From Flabesymbios commensalis (Eukaryota > Annelida > Polychaeta > Terebellida > Flabelligeridae): a DNA stretch of 64,000 nucleotides. The stretch lies in the NCBI GenBank assembly GCA_964017125.1, contig OZ024912.1, positions 57,829,123-57,893,122 on the forward strand, given 5' to 3'. Each line of letters starts with the position of its first letter. The first letter of the stretch is position 1. Below, in pieces: positions 22,966 through 35,474 of the stretch. Both the position numbers and the translations under genes were made by a program. The notes under the pieces were generated by a model, which had not been told where the DNA came from, made no database searches, and saw only the letters and a program-made list of their open reading frames with translations.

Positions 22966-23053
22966 CCAGTAAACACCAAACATTTGTGTCACATTTATAC
23001 AATGTTGGTCCAACGTCGTACAAATGTTATACAAATGTTTTGTTTTTACTGGG
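22966..23053. repeat. G2-family palindrome
   Basis: CCAGTAAACACCAAACATTT to AAATGTTTTGTTTTTACTGGG, symmetric around ATACAATGTTGG and its complement. Related to G but with the CATTTGTATAACATTTATAC arm type. Confidence 0.75.
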
Positions 23054-24185
23054 TATGTACTGCAATCAAGCCTAATACATAGCAATTGTGATAATGGGTA
23101 ATCAGTTTTAATTTGTTAGTAATTTTGTGTAATGTTATAAATTATTAATGATTGTATATTACAAATTAAAGCAGAGTTGGGGATGCGAAAAATATGAATT
23201 GGGTGATCACACTTTTAAGAATATACTGGACAGAAGCCAGGGATAGTCATGGCACGCACTATGCAGACTGCTATAGGCATACACACCCTGGTCATTTGTA
23301 CATTTTGGAGCATTTCACATGACAGGGAAGGCAAGATATACCACAATTCGCCTAATGTATGATTAAAATTGCCGTACAAAATTTTTGAGCAATAAACTTA
23401 AAGCAGAGAGGCCTGGGTTGTTCTACATTACAACGCCTCCAATTACAATGCTCAACCAACACGATATATTTAGTTTATGCTGGTTTAATGTTGCACCAGC
23501 GTCGCAGACAGTTGAACAACATTAAACCAACATATTTTACTGGTACATGTATTAGTGTCTTATATAATGTGTGATATATACGCAACTGATTCTAAATTAT
23601 TTATCACAATTTAAAAGTTTCGCACTCCTTCATGTTTATGCTGCTTTATAATTGTATTGTTTTATGATACTCTATTACAAATGTTTACAATAAAAGAAAC
23701 AATGCTATATGTTTTACTACTTCGTTTATTTTGTTCTCGCCTACTAGAGCCTACACTTGGTGTCATTTCAAGCACTGCAGAGACTTCCCAAGGTTTTGTA
23801 AATTCCATAACTGCCACAGCTTATCATAACGTTAGTCAGCACCTCTATGGTAATGTCCTATATTATATAAAATATTGTTACACTCCCCCCCCCCCCCCCC
23901 AATTAGTCTGCTCTCATAGAAAACCAAGCCGTGTTTATTTCTTAATGAATGAGCAGATTTGTGCAAATTTGAAAACGCATGACAAAATCGAACAATAATT
24001 CAATGTAAAATCCGATAGTAGTTAACCCTATAGTACAAGTGATCAATGCACTGATTTCAGTAAAATCAAACAAGGGAATGGCATGTGACAAGGCACGTAT
24101 CAAATATAATTATTTATTCCGTGATGAAAATAAATATTTAATTATTATTTAATTACATTTTTGTTATAATTGAAATGACTTAAAT

Positions 24186-24432
24186 GGGGTTTTAGGCCAC
24201 CTGTTTTGACATGTGGGCTACACTAGGCCAGGAGAACATCCTGAGGATGATAAGATGACACTGCCCTCCAGACAGAGGATTCGGAATTCGAGGCCTGGCA
24301 GTATGCATGCTACCGCTCGGTCACGGAGGCTCCCCCCAATATTGAACCTTTTCGAGTGAGCGGGGAGGAAACCTTTCGTTTCTTTGAAATTTGAAGGCCA
24401 GAGTGGGGTTCGAACCTGTGATCTCTGACTTT
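24186..24432 (-). mobile_element. tRNA-derived SINE, truncated dimer
   Basis: On the minus strand: GGTTCGAACCCC (a B-box-like sequence), then GTGACCGAGCGGTAGC (A-box-like, tRNA-Leu/Ser type) and CCTCGAATTCC, then a tRNA-unrelated 3' part ending GGCCTAAAACCCC. Other copies lie at 52903-53146 and 56825-57127. Confidence 0.7.
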
Positions 24433-24989
24433 ATTAATTATTTGCCAAGATAAATTTGCGACGTATTGCCACTAGTGTGAATGCTAGCGAGATCCTTAAT
24501 CTAGAAATTTTAAAACTAAAGGTTGAATGTGTTTAAAACATGGTTTCCCAGATAGGGGTGGCAGCCATATTTGATTCATTCACAAGTAAGATGTCAAAAT
24601 GATTAAATAGTTTCTAGGAGGGGTTTATCATGTGCGAAATTAGTTTTGAAATTTAGTAATGTATATTATATCTTTTTTTTTGTGAAAAGACGAAAAAATT
24701 GTTAAAAAAAAACCTTGGAGAAATTAGTTCAGCATGCTAAATACAATTGGTGCACATCTTTTTTTGACAAATAGTACGATAATGTTGCCTATAATTATTG
24801 GTGTTTCTAATAAAAGGGCAGTTTAAAAAAAAAATATTTTGGAAACATTATCCCGTGAATCAGAGATCGAGATCTAAACTTGATCAAATTGTAAATGCGG
24901 TCAAACTGCTTTTACCCCTCAAAAAACAGCTGACATTGTTTTCGGACGTAAGAGATCCCACTGAAAGCTGGAAAGTATTTTAGCATAAA

Positions 24990-25230
24990 TTAACCCTTCA
25001 ACCGCCGGTGCCGCATATATTCGGGTTTTTTATTAGCACATTAAGTACCACTTTTTAAACATGTTAAAGATAAAATTTGACATCAATCAGCAATATTTGA
25101 AAACAGTTGACCTCCGTATTGTCAAATCTGAATAATTTCCACTCACTTGAAGTTGTGGATCGCGTCAGCGAGACACAACTTTAAGTGGGTGAAAATTCAG
25201 ATTGAATAATTTGGCGGTTAAAAGGTTTGA
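24990..25230 (-). mobile_element. TTAA MITE family B
   Basis: TTAACCCTTCAACCGCCGGT at the left, GGCGGTTAAAAGGTT at the right, and shared hairpin GTTGTGGATCGCGTCAGCGA inside. Confidence 0.75.
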
Positions 25231-25742
25231 AGAAGAAGAATGGCAGTTCACTTTTAACCTTTGAAGCGCTATAAATAATTTACTCCTCCTGACTTGAAGT
25301 TGAATTTTCTAAAATAATACACCAATATAAAATTATTTTAAGTGCTAATACACAGAAGTCTGTAATTGGCATTTCACTTCCAGAAAGAAGTGCATGCCAG
25401 GATACTATAGTAAATCCGACGGGAATTTCCGTCATGTATGGGTACGTAACTTGAAAAATGACACGGAAATTTCCGTCATGTATGGTAGTGAAGGGGTTAA
25501 ATGGCAAAATAATATGAAGGGTTTAACCCTTAAGGCGTATTTCTAATGGCCGTAGACCCATAACATAGGTATTTAAATGAAGCAGAAAGAGCTATACTAA
25601 GACATTATGATGATTTCAAATGGAAAAAACCCTTTGGTCTCCATATATCACCACTAGATACGAGCCCCCAACAAGCAGAAGAAAGTTTTCTAATGAAAAA
25701 TTCGAGGGCATGTCTGTATACAATTTCTGATTTGAAAAACAA

Positions 25743-25982
25743 TTAACCCTTTAACCGCCAAATTATTCAATTGGAAATTTCACCTACTTGAAGTTGTGTC
25801 TCGCTGACGCGATCAACAAGTGAGTGAAAATTATTCAGATTTGATAAAATGGAGGTCAGCTCTTTTTAAATCTTGCTGGTTGATGTCACATTTTATCTTA
25901 AACATATTTAAAATGTGATACTTAATGTGCTAATTAAAAATGAAAACTCGAATATATGCGGCACCGGCGATTAAAGGGTTAA
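25743..25982 (+). mobile_element. TTAA MITE family B
   Basis: TTAACCCTTTAACCGCC to GGCGATTAAAGGGTTAA. One arm of the shared hairpin is partly deleted. Confidence 0.75.
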
Positions 25983-26638
25983 TCATTTACGCAGAAGAAA
26001 AACGGAACTTGAAACTGGGCTTCGACCATACTTTATCGTTTCTCCGTCTGCCTTTATGGATGTTTATAGCATTTAGTTCCGTTCAATAATAAATGAGCCG
26101 TGACCCTCAAACTTTAGACCATATAATTATCACGTGCCGGAGATCACAGCTGCCCAACAAACCAACGTTATTGGCCCAACGTATCATGTTTGCTGAGAGA
26201 CGTAGACTAGATGTGTAACGTTGAACATTTGAGGGCGGGGATCGGAGCCAGGGTTGGGGTCGATTATAATCATAATCGTCGATTAAGATTTTTGATCGAT
26301 TACATTGTAATCATAATCATAATCGTAATCATATATTTTAAAATCGTGTAATCATGATTATAATCGTAATAGATAAAAAAAATATGACCTGTAATCCTAA
26401 TCATAATCGTAATTGATATTCTATAAGCACTGTAATCATGATTATATTAAATCGTAATCATGATTTTTTTGAGTATATATCACAATAAATAATATATCAC
26501 TTGAAGCGATTTTTATATTAAAAAAAAAAAAATGATTCAACTATTTAGAACAGTTTGGTAAATTTCGCTTTGTACATACATATTATATGTAGGCTATATA
26601 TGTGTGTGTTTTCGCTCAGGACCATGCGTAAATGCATA

Positions 26639-27571
26639 GGGGAGAGGCGGACAAAGGGGGGCGGTGGCAAAGGGATCAATGATATTTCAATTGTGACAGG
26701 TTGTATGAAATTTTAATGACGTCATAGTTATGAATTATGAACATATGTATGGAAAAAACATAAATATACATCTCATACTATACATATCTTAGATAAAAAT
26801 AATAGACGACAAGGAGTTTTTTGGCAACAATCTTATGAATATAAGCTTATATATTTGTATGAATCTCTTGATGAATTGATGTGATTTCTTCTGAAAATCT
26901 TTTGTTTTGTGTGGTACATTATATTGCTTTTGTTTCCTAGTCATTACTTTAGTCAGGAGATCACTTTGGGAAGAGATAATAGGCTAAATTTCCCACCTCT
27001 ACCCCTTGGGCAAAGGGAGCCAGGGCAAAGGGGGCCAGCCCATTTCAATACAAAGACCATACAGCATGGCCCCCTTTGCTCGCGAACCTTTGATGGGTAC
27101 ATATTTCACAAAGTAATCCCAGTGAACGAAATATTTGTTATATTACCTAGTATTATGTCCAACGAAGTATGTCACCATGTACATCAAATGAGAGGTTTTT
27201 TTTCATATATATTTTATTAAGCTCTCTTCAGTGTACACACTTGTGTATCAAAATAAAAAAAGTACCCGAAGTGAGGGTTGCCCCCTTTGCCCTTCACTCG
27301 TGTCACCAGTGTCTCTCTCTCTACTTCAGTGACACTCACTGATAGCTGAGTGTACCTTTGCACAAGCTATTGGGCAAAGGGGGTCACTTCGAGAGCAAAT
27401 CTATTTGGCTTATAATTAAAATAATGTATCCTTGAAACACTAAGTGGGTCTTCTATATGTATCTGCATTGCATGTAGCGAACATAAAACAGTCATTGGTT
27501 TTAAAATATTTCAAATATTCTCCTTAAATACCATAGAAACGTTAAGTGGCACCCTTTGCCCGCCCTTCCCC
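26639..27571. mobile_element. TA-flanked element nested in the hAT-like element
   Basis: Imperfect terminal repeats GGGGAGAGGCGGACAAAGG and, at the right, the complement of GGGGAAGGGCGGGCAAAGG, with TA on both sides. The interior repeats GGCAAAGGGGGCC-like motifs. Tc1/mariner-type TA targeting is possible. There is no recognisable transposase. Confidence 0.6.
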
Positions 27572-28484
27572 TATGTATTGATAAATGTGGATTATCAGCC
27601 AGCGCAAGTCATACAGCTTGTGTTGGTTTGATGTGGGTACAATGTCGTAGACACTGGTCCGGCCAGCTTTGGATCGAGTCTCACGTTTGATGCGTTTCCA
27701 GGGTTGCTAATGTGACTACATAAACACTATAATACATAACAACTTTAATAGGTGGCCCTCGCGACTCAGTTATTTTTAGTGGGGATCACCAAGCACGCTA
27801 CACCCTCCCCCCCCCCCCCGCCTTCGCACTTATAGTTGACTATAGGTAGACAATTAGTGACTAATGTGGCATGACTATTGCCGTGTTTATAAACCCAGCA
27901 CCCATTGCATCCCAGCATCCAGATAAAATGTAAAACATTGTACAAGTTATTATTATCTTTGGTTAATAACTTTGGTTGACGTGAACAGGTCCAGACGACC
28001 TATGCGAGGCCCGTCAAACATATTGGTGAATTAAAAATATCTAATAAAATAATAAGTTGCCACATTGCTGTGGGAAGACATATCCAGAGTGTAAACGGTT
28101 AATTGCAATTAACATCATCGTGTGGTTACTTGGATTAACCCGTTGCGAAAGACTTCGACAATGGCTTTATTGTTTTGTCGTTCTCAGCCAATTAAAACTG
28201 TCCGGAGCAATAATAATATATATTTCTGGGTATTTTTGTTTTATTTTAAAGATTAAAGCTATGGCTACAGCTACAATTCGGTTTCAAATAGGCATATATG
28301 TATATTTTGCGATAACCTTCACCTAATGCTTAACAGTGAAATATCAATATATTATCACAAATTATATTGGAAGATCTATATTTAAATGCTAACATAGGGG
28401 GGGGGGGCAATAATGTCATGTTTAAATCGCCTTCAAAACAGTTCATACTGTGTTGCATGTCCTAGGAAACAATGGTGTCCTGCC

Positions 28485-28592
28485 AACACCGCTTGTTGAT
28501 CCAATATTGGCCTAATGTTGGGCCAGCGACGAAGATGATGGCCCAACAGTGGGCCAATATTGGATCAACAATATTGGATCAGCATCTCGTAT
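28485..28592. repeat. G-family palindrome nested in the hAT-like element
   Basis: Arms around CCAATATTGGCCTAATGTTG and the complement, centre GCGACGAAGATGATGG. The right arm has gained a partial repeat of ATATTGGATCA. Confidence 0.65.
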
Positions 28593-28717
28593 TTTTAAGA
28601 TGGTAGGCCATATAGATATTATATAATAGGAGGGACACTCCTCGCGATGATCAACTGCTTGCACAGCAATCAGGCGCGACTACTAATTGCAGCAGCTGCT
28701 ATTTTGTCAAATCTGCT

Positions 28718-28912
28718 ATTCTGTGAAACGCAGTGGCGTCACTCGGTGAAAACAAGGTTATAAAACAGCCCTTCCCCCATACTTTATTCTGTGAAACGCA
28801 GTGACGTCACTCGGTAAAAACAAGGTTATATAGGATCCCCTCTCCCATACTTCATTGTATTAGCCAGCTCGGTGAAAACAAAGGAGGTCAAGGTCATTGA
28901 GTTTCACAGAAT
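28718..28912. mobile_element. TTCTGTGAAAC-family element with internal duplication
   Basis: ATTCTGTGAAACGCAGTGRCG at the left and GAGTTTCACAGAAT at the right form inverted ends. The left 75 bp or so is present twice in tandem. A shorter copy is at 60911-61047. Confidence 0.65.
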
Positions 28913-29340
28913 ATGCCTAAGACAATGTGAATGTACAATGTGTAGTGCTATATATGCATATATGTATACAAACCTAATTTTTCTCAGATTTGGTAAAGTT
29001 GAACTGACATTCTTGAACACAATATGAATAAATAAAACTAAGTAAATTTCAATTGCAGTTGTTGTTATTTATAGTTTGCTATAGTATATGTCATTATTAT
29101 TATTAAAAATTTCTTAGATAATTTTAATCACTTGTAATCGTGACTGTAATCACGAAATATGATTAATGTAATCGTAATCATAATCGTAATCGAAAAAATA
29201 GAGTGTAATCAAAATCGTAATCGCTAATTTTTGATGACATGTAATCATAATCATAATCGTAATCGATAAATAAAAATAACATGTAATCATAACCGTAATT
29301 GTAATCATCAATTGTAATCGACCCCAACCCTGATCGGAGC

Positions 29341-30234
29341 CATAAAATAAAATATTCACCACTGTTCCAAAATCTGCTTAAAGGTTTTGAGAATTCTGTT
29401 TTATTCTAATTTGTAGCACTTCTTTATCACAAAGTGACTAGACGGGTGTATGTGTGCATGAGAGAGGCAGGGACTTAACTACTCTTCAGATTTGATAAAT
29501 ATAAGGTCCTGGCTTTAACCGATTAGCAGGAGTATCAAATATATTTTTAAATGAGCTAATCCACTTAGACTGAATCAAATCACGAATTGTATAAGCTTTT
29601 ATAATAGAGTGTAAATCATTTTAGAAAGTGTATTTCCTTACTGGTAGTTAATCTTGCCCAGTAAAGAACCATTTTGCACCAAATATCTATATGGAGGGGT
29701 GTTTCACCCAGCTCTCCGTATTCCATATTGGAACATTTAGAGCTATTTACATGCAGAATATATTTACAAAATCTTAGTTTTAATGTATTTACAATATCAC
29801 AATTTTCATTTTCTCATACTTCACATCATAACGTTATAACCAAAGCAAATATAACAAACTTTATGATGTTTTCCTTGATATAACACAACAGGTTTTACCA
29901 CGGTGTCAAAAAACCTTAATATGATATTAAAGTTAAAGCAATAACCTATAATAATATCTGGATGTAGAGATAAATAAAATGAAAATAATGGGGCTTTATG
30001 CCACCTTTGTGCACATATAGGCTAAACTCGGCCAGGAAGTAGAGATACAGATTTAATTCTATATAGTACATTACCCTACACCCACCCATTTTGATGAAGA
30101 TTTTGTTTTGCAACAATAAATTTGCATTAATATTAAAAATGACATCCATATAATTATATTCATTTAGGCGTACTACCGGTACAATATTTCACTCTGTTTC
30201 TGTTCTGGTCATGGTTTGCAATAATTAACTCAAT
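29341..30234. other. No gene recognised
   Basis: AT-rich. Positions 29983-30050 resemble the 3' part of the tRNA-derived SINE (GGCTAAACTCGGCCAGG). Confidence 0.4.
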
Positions 30235-30339
30235 CCCAGCAAACACGAGGCGTTGGCCCAATGTTGGGTTGACGCAGGCCCATCGTCTACGACATTGGTC
30301 GAACGTTAGCCCAACATTGGGCCAACGCCTCGTGTTTTC
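30235..30339. repeat. G-family palindrome
   Basis: CCCAGCAAACACGAGGCGTT to AACGCCTCGTGTTTTCC, centred near CCATCGTCTACGACATTGG. Confidence 0.8.
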
Positions 30340-30388
30340 CTTGATACATCCAACTGATATGGCCATTTGATTGGGAAGAATCTACAGA

Positions 30389-30486
30389 CCCAGCAAACAT
30401 GAGACGTTGGCCCGAAGTTGGCTCACTTTTGGGCCAGCGTCGTAGACGGTTGGCCAATAGTAAGCCAACGTCTTGTGTTTGCTGGG
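30389..30486. repeat. G-family palindrome
   Basis: CCCAGCAAACATGAGACGTT to AACGTCTTGTGTTTGCTGGG, centred near GCGTCGTAGACGG. It lies only 50 bp after the previous copy. Confidence 0.8.
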
Positions 30487-31561
30487 GAGTCGGTAAATTA
30501 TAAAATATGTAAATTTCAACGAATGTTTTACGTACCGTACCGTAATACTATGATTTATAACCAATACCTTTACTCGTTCCATATCTGTCATTCATAATAT
30601 ATACAGGTCAAAATTGTTACAGAGCTCGATTAAGCGTCTGCCCCTGTTATTTGCATAGTGATCTTCATTTGAGCGTTTCGTAATATTAAAGTCATGGTTA
30701 TGAAATGTACAAGACATTTTGCGCTCCACATTCATCAATTTGCAGAATGACAGGTAGTGTAGGCCCCGACATTATATCACCAATACGACAGATTGCTGTG
30801 TTTCCATCTTCACCCTTGAGGTTATTTGCGGTTTCTTCAATGTCATTGAAGACAGATTAGTCTAAATATGGAGAGTCCACTGGTGGAGAGTTCTATACGA
30901 GGCCAAAAACAACTGGTATGTTAGAAAATGGTCTTCATAGGTTTTAATATTCCATAATATGTTTTCCTTTGAGACCAACTCACAATAAACAGGTTTTTTT
31001 ACTCATGAACTAATTAGGATGTTCTGATTTAGCAAAAGATGCCTGATGTTCTTCTAGTTGTTTGTCTGTTATTAATTATTAAATATAAGCTTAAGACCTG
31101 TATCGTATAATAATTTCATCAAACTAAACGACTTTAGTTTCCGCTATGAATATAATTTTATGACTTTGTATAAATTATTCAAAATCAATAACACAACTAT
31201 ATTAAAAGAACAAATCAATACCATTTTCAATACAACTACATTTTGGTACGCTGGTACGTAAAATTGTATGGATCTGATCTAAACGTGGATTAATAGATAT
31301 TACACTGGTTTGCACAGTATCGTGGCGGGAATGGCAAATATCATATCGGTAAGTGGGTGAATATTGCCTTACGTCGCTTTCTGCACAATCATGGCAATAT
31401 CGCGACAGAAGGAAGCCCGAAGTCGGGACTATGCCCTACTCTTATTTCGAATGACTGCAAGGATTATTTATAGTGCATAGTACTAAAGGCAGTACTGTAG
31501 GCCTACACTCCATGCCTTTGAACAGTTTGAAACACTGTATGCACAACCATGATGACAAATA

Positions 31562-31644
31562 TTCAACCGACCGGGATTCAAACCTGGTTATATTTCGCAT
31601 GTCGGCATGCACGAGTATTTTGATAATTTAGCTATTTATCATGG
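31562..31644 (-). pseudogene. tRNA-like relic
   Basis: On the minus strand ATAGCTAAATTATC resembles a D-arm/A-box and CCAGGTTTGAATCCCGG a T-arm/B-box at roughly tRNA spacing. The anticodon stem does not pair convincingly. A SINE head is equally possible. Confidence 0.35.
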
Positions 31645-31982
31645 ATATGCAAATGTTTAAAAGAAATGACCATGCATGCCGCATTAGTTGCTTCTTGAAA
31701 TGTCTTTTCAGCCGATGAAGAGATGTGTCAGGGCGATGTTCAGGGTCGGGTCAAGAAATCTCGACCATCGTCTCAGCCGAAAAAAAAAAACCTAATACGA
31801 TTTCACGTAGCAGACAAGGTTTTGTCATACCTAAATTAATATGCTCATTTTTATCTGAAAGTCCGCCACGCAGTATCAGTAGGCCTACAACATCATAGTT
31901 TAAAACTTCTGGAATATGATGCAAAGCAGATCTGTAGCCTCTAGACAAAATTACACTGGGCCTGTACGAGAATAGAATTGAC

Positions 31983-32166
31983 ACCCTGTCACCGTGGGGA
32001 CCGACTAAAAGAAGTACACAATAATAATGGCAGTAGATCCATAAGATGGGTGTTCAAAAGAAGCACAGAGAGCTAACTAAGACATTTATAATGATTTCAA
32101 ATTGAAAATAACCTTTTGAACTCCGTGTTTTATACACACATATTCCAGCACTTTACAGGTTAGACT
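31983..32166 (+). mobile_element. Truncated P1 MITE
   Basis: Retains the GATCCATAAGATGGGTGTTC and GCTAACTAAGACATTTATAA family blocks. The hairpin half is mostly lost. Confidence 0.5.
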
Positions 32167-32553
32167 TGATTGAAGAAACACAACAAATGCGTGAACCAAA
32201 AGTTTTATTTTTATCGATCATTGGCATTAAAAGACTGTTATGATTGAGGAGATTACAATGCTTATGGACATTTTATTGTCGAACCAGTGATTTCTGCAAA
32301 TACTGAACCCTCATGGAACACAAGACATTGACCCAACGGAGACTCATTTTCAGACAACATTAGGTCAAGGCCTCTTGTTAGTTGGCCAGCATTAAATAAT
32401 TCGTCATTACTGATGTACACTTGTTCCTTAGTTAGTTTTGATCGTGAATAAACAATACAAATACTGGAATACTTGTATTATCCCAGTTAAACAGACTTAA
32501 ATTAACATACTATTAGAGGGGCGACTGATAAACATTATTGTATCCTTAATCAT

Positions 32554-32782
32554 TTAACCCTTTCAACGCGGGGACAGTCTTTATTCGTCAGCATCGGATT
32601 CTGATGTATAAAGACGGTGCCCGCACTGAAAGAAGGAAAAGATATATAATGGCCGTAGACCCATAACATAGGTATTCAAATGAATCGGAGAGAGCTAACT
32701 AAGACATTTGTGATGATTTCAAATGGAAAAAACCTTTTGGCCTCCATGGTTTATACAGATGTTTCAGCGTTGCAAGGGTTAA
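32554..32782 (+). mobile_element. TTAA MITE family P1
   Basis: TTAACCCTTTCAACGCGGGG to AGCGTTGCAAGGGTTAA. It shares its right TTAA with a family E copy. Confidence 0.8.
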
Positions 32783-33017
32783 CCCTTATATCACTGAGCT
32801 ATTCAATTTAAATTTTCACTCACTTGAAGTTGTGTCTCGCTACCGCGATCCACAACTTCAAGTGAGTGAAAATTTGTGTTATTTGTGAAATTTAAGCCCC
32901 AACATACATCTGAGTTTCAGGAATGAAAGCATATTTTACTTTCAACAACTGATCATATAGGTGCTAATGAAAACATAGAATGTTGACTATAGTCGACATC
33001 AGTGTGCCAAGGGTTAA
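32779..33017 (+). mobile_element. TTAA MITE family E
   Basis: TTAACCCTTATATCACTGAG to CAGTGTGCCAAGGGTTAA, with the complete shared hairpin (TTGTGTCTCGCTACCGCGAT). Confidence 0.8.
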
Positions 33018-33614
33018 TATCACAGATACTCTGAAATAATTTCAAGAGTGTAACCCAAGCAAGATCAGTGTGGTTGGGACAATTTACGTCAGTAATAAAG
33101 TGACATTTCTTAGAAATTAGTTTGAAAGCGATACAATTCTGTCAGTTTCGCAACCTGATAATCACCAGCAGCGTCTGTCACTTTCTTCAATAATTTATTT
33201 TGTACACATGCATGCAGTAAAATATTATGACTGGTCTTACAATATTAGAGTTAATACTATCATAAAATATCCAATTAAACATGAATCAGAATGAGCAACC
33301 GCAATCCTTAACAATATGAATAAAGTAATATATATATGCAAGTACACAATATATTCATGATGCAGTCCTTGTCTTCTTCTGTGAGCGAGTGAATTATAAA
33401 TTAACAGTGCGTAATAAGGTGTGGTGCAGATCCTTCAGGTGAAGGCAAGAATACGGTAGCCCCCCCCCACCCCCCCCCCCCTAAGTCGAATATATGAGAG
33501 TATGACTGTATGTAGGTGTTACACTTAGTAATCGTCCTGTTGTTGTTGTAATTCTACTTCTAAGTCAGTAGGGACTGGTATCAACCTTTAAAGCTGCTAC
33601 ATTAAAAAAAAAAA

Positions 33615-34000
33615 AAAATTAAAATTACGATTACTTAAATTTGTTTAATTTGAGACAAAACATTTGCAAAGCTTGATGTTTAAACGCACATTTCCTTCCA
33701 AAACAGTGATTTAACCCTTTACCCGCCAAATTATTCAATTTAAATTTTCACCCAATTGAAGTTGTGTCTCGCTGACGCGATCCACAACTTCAAGTGAGTG
33801 AAAATTATTCAGATTTGACAAAATGGAGGTTAACTCTTTTCAAATATTGCTGATTGATGTCACATTTTATCTTTAACAAATTTAAAATGTGGTACTTAAT
33901 GTGCTAATAAAAAATGAAAACCCGAATATATGCGGTTAAAAGGTTAATCAGCTCATAAAACATATTAGAAACAACTATAATCGTACTTAGCACTTTAAGG
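33615..34000 (-). mobile_element. F-type MITE interrupted by family B
   Basis: F sequence in reverse (AATTTGAGACAAAACATTTG and a block matching CAGTGATTTGATCAGC) is split after CAGTGAT by a B element at 33711-33947 bounded by TTAA on both sides. F then resumes as TCAGCTCATAAAACAT. Confidence 0.65.
33711..33947 (+). mobile_element. TTAA MITE family B nested in F
   Basis: TTAACCCTTTACCCGCC to GCGGTTAAAAGGTTAA, with full shared hairpin GTTGTGTCTCGCTGACGCGA. Confidence 0.8.
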
Positions 34001-34911
34001 GTGAACCCTCTTAGTCACCATGTATTTCTGACATTTTTATTGCGAGTTCACATGAATACTCATTACATGTATTTTGGGATGCGTATGTCAAATGAGGGAT
34101 CAATTTGAAAATATGTAATATAATAAAATATCACCCCTATTTTTACTTTTATATCTCCAGACTCCTGATCAACTAGATCAACTAGATTTCCATAGATTAT
34201 TATTTGTTTTCAATTCAAGGCTGATTTACTACCCCGTTTTCTAGCTAGAATATAAGAAAATAGCGAAAAAAATTGACTTTGTAAAGATCAGACCTCTGGA
34301 TAAGCAGAACAAAAACAAAGTTATTACATATTTCTGTACTAAATAGTGCTAACAGGGTTAACTGAGTTCATCTAACCCCACTAAAAAGAATCAACTGATT
34401 AAATATTATAAATGATAACCTGTTCCCTTTTCTGAATACAATTTATTTTATGCTCTTGATAACATGTTTGCATAGTGATATAAGAACGATTTTAGTACAA
34501 AAAATATAATTTTAAAACCAGTCATAATCCCATAGTAACCCATATATCTGAAGATAAAGCTCATCCCTCAACCTTAATTATAATGTTTGCCAAGACTGTG
34601 CCAGACACTGAGATAAATTAACCCTTTGTTGGTTCAAGGGTTGCAAAAGCTGGCCGAACATAAAATTAACATAGGGACTAAGTGATTATTTTACTAGGAT
34701 ATAATTTGATGTTCTCATACCAAAAGAAATATATAGTTGGGATAAAATATATCATAACAATAAATACATCATAACCTATAGTTATGCAACAAAACCATAA
34801 TTATAGATATAGATTAGCACACAACAATTTTAGAAACCATTCCCAGAACTTGATGAATTTACAGTGAGCCTCAGCACCTACATTTTCTTACAGAAAGTAT
34901 GACAGCTCTAC
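34001..34911. other. No gene recognised
   Basis: AT-rich sequence without clear repeats or splice-flanked coding segments. Confidence 0.35.
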
Positions 34912-35019
34912 CAATACACACAAAACATTTGTATTACATTTATACAATGTTGGACCGACGTCAAAGACGTTTGGGCCGCCGTTGTATAAATGTTACATAA
35001 ATGTTTTGCGTTTACTGGG
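34912..35019. repeat. G2-family palindrome
   Basis: ACACAAAACATTTGTATTAC to GTTACATAAATGTTTTGCG and TTTACTGGG, centre GACGTCAAAGACG. Confidence 0.7.
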
Positions 35020-35474
35020 CTGTAGTCAAACGAAAATAACAAACAATGAAATAATTATTCACTATGCTATTTAATTATTTAAGTGTATCTTTTTGCACCA
35101 TAATATTGATCTTTGTATGATGAAGTTTCAATTGTTTAATTTTCGCCTACATGTACTTATGAGTAAACAAGTTGAATCAACCAAACAATGACTATCATAA
35201 TAATGACAGATCTAATAACACATTTTTTATTCACTTGAAACTCGCTGATCATTATTCAGCGATGCCGGCTTCTAATGGCCGAAAATATCAAGTGAAAAAG
35301 CAGCACTTGAAAAGTTACAAAATAAATCACAAAACTGCTTGTTTTTCTGCCAATCTACAGTACACTAATTTTAAAGGGAATTTGACCTAAATGCTCATAT
35401 TATATTCATTCCTGCAGTGAAAGACTTGTGATGTCTGAAAGATAAGTCATTGCTCTAAAATGACAGCTAGTTCA

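Larger units (their letters stand above)
26249..29332. mobile_element. hAT-like non-autonomous element, 3.1 kb
   Basis: Terminal inverted repeats CAGGGTTGGGGTCGATTA and TAATCGACCCCAACCCTG are flanked by a perfect 8-bp direct repeat ATCGGAGC (26241-26248 and 29333-29340). An 8-bp duplication plus CAGGG ends fits the hAT superfamily. Both subterminal arms (about 200-270 bp) are degenerate runs of TAATCATAATCGTAATC in inverted orientation. No transposase reading frame is visible. The interior holds later insertions at 26639-27571, 28485-28592 and 28718-28912. Confidence 0.88.

Noticed and set aside
23657-23998. 113-codon plus-strand open frame with a proline run
   Set aside because: The proline run is only the translation of a poly-C tract near 23883, and codon use is AT-biased like intergenic DNA.
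26909-27220. Open frame inside the hAT-like element as a transposase
   Set aside because: No hAT transposase motifs; it lies in the nested G-rich element and its protein looks random.
31320-31450. Possible structured RNA or coding segment with ATCGCGACAG
   Set aside because: No consistent stem, splice sites or codon bias could be supported.
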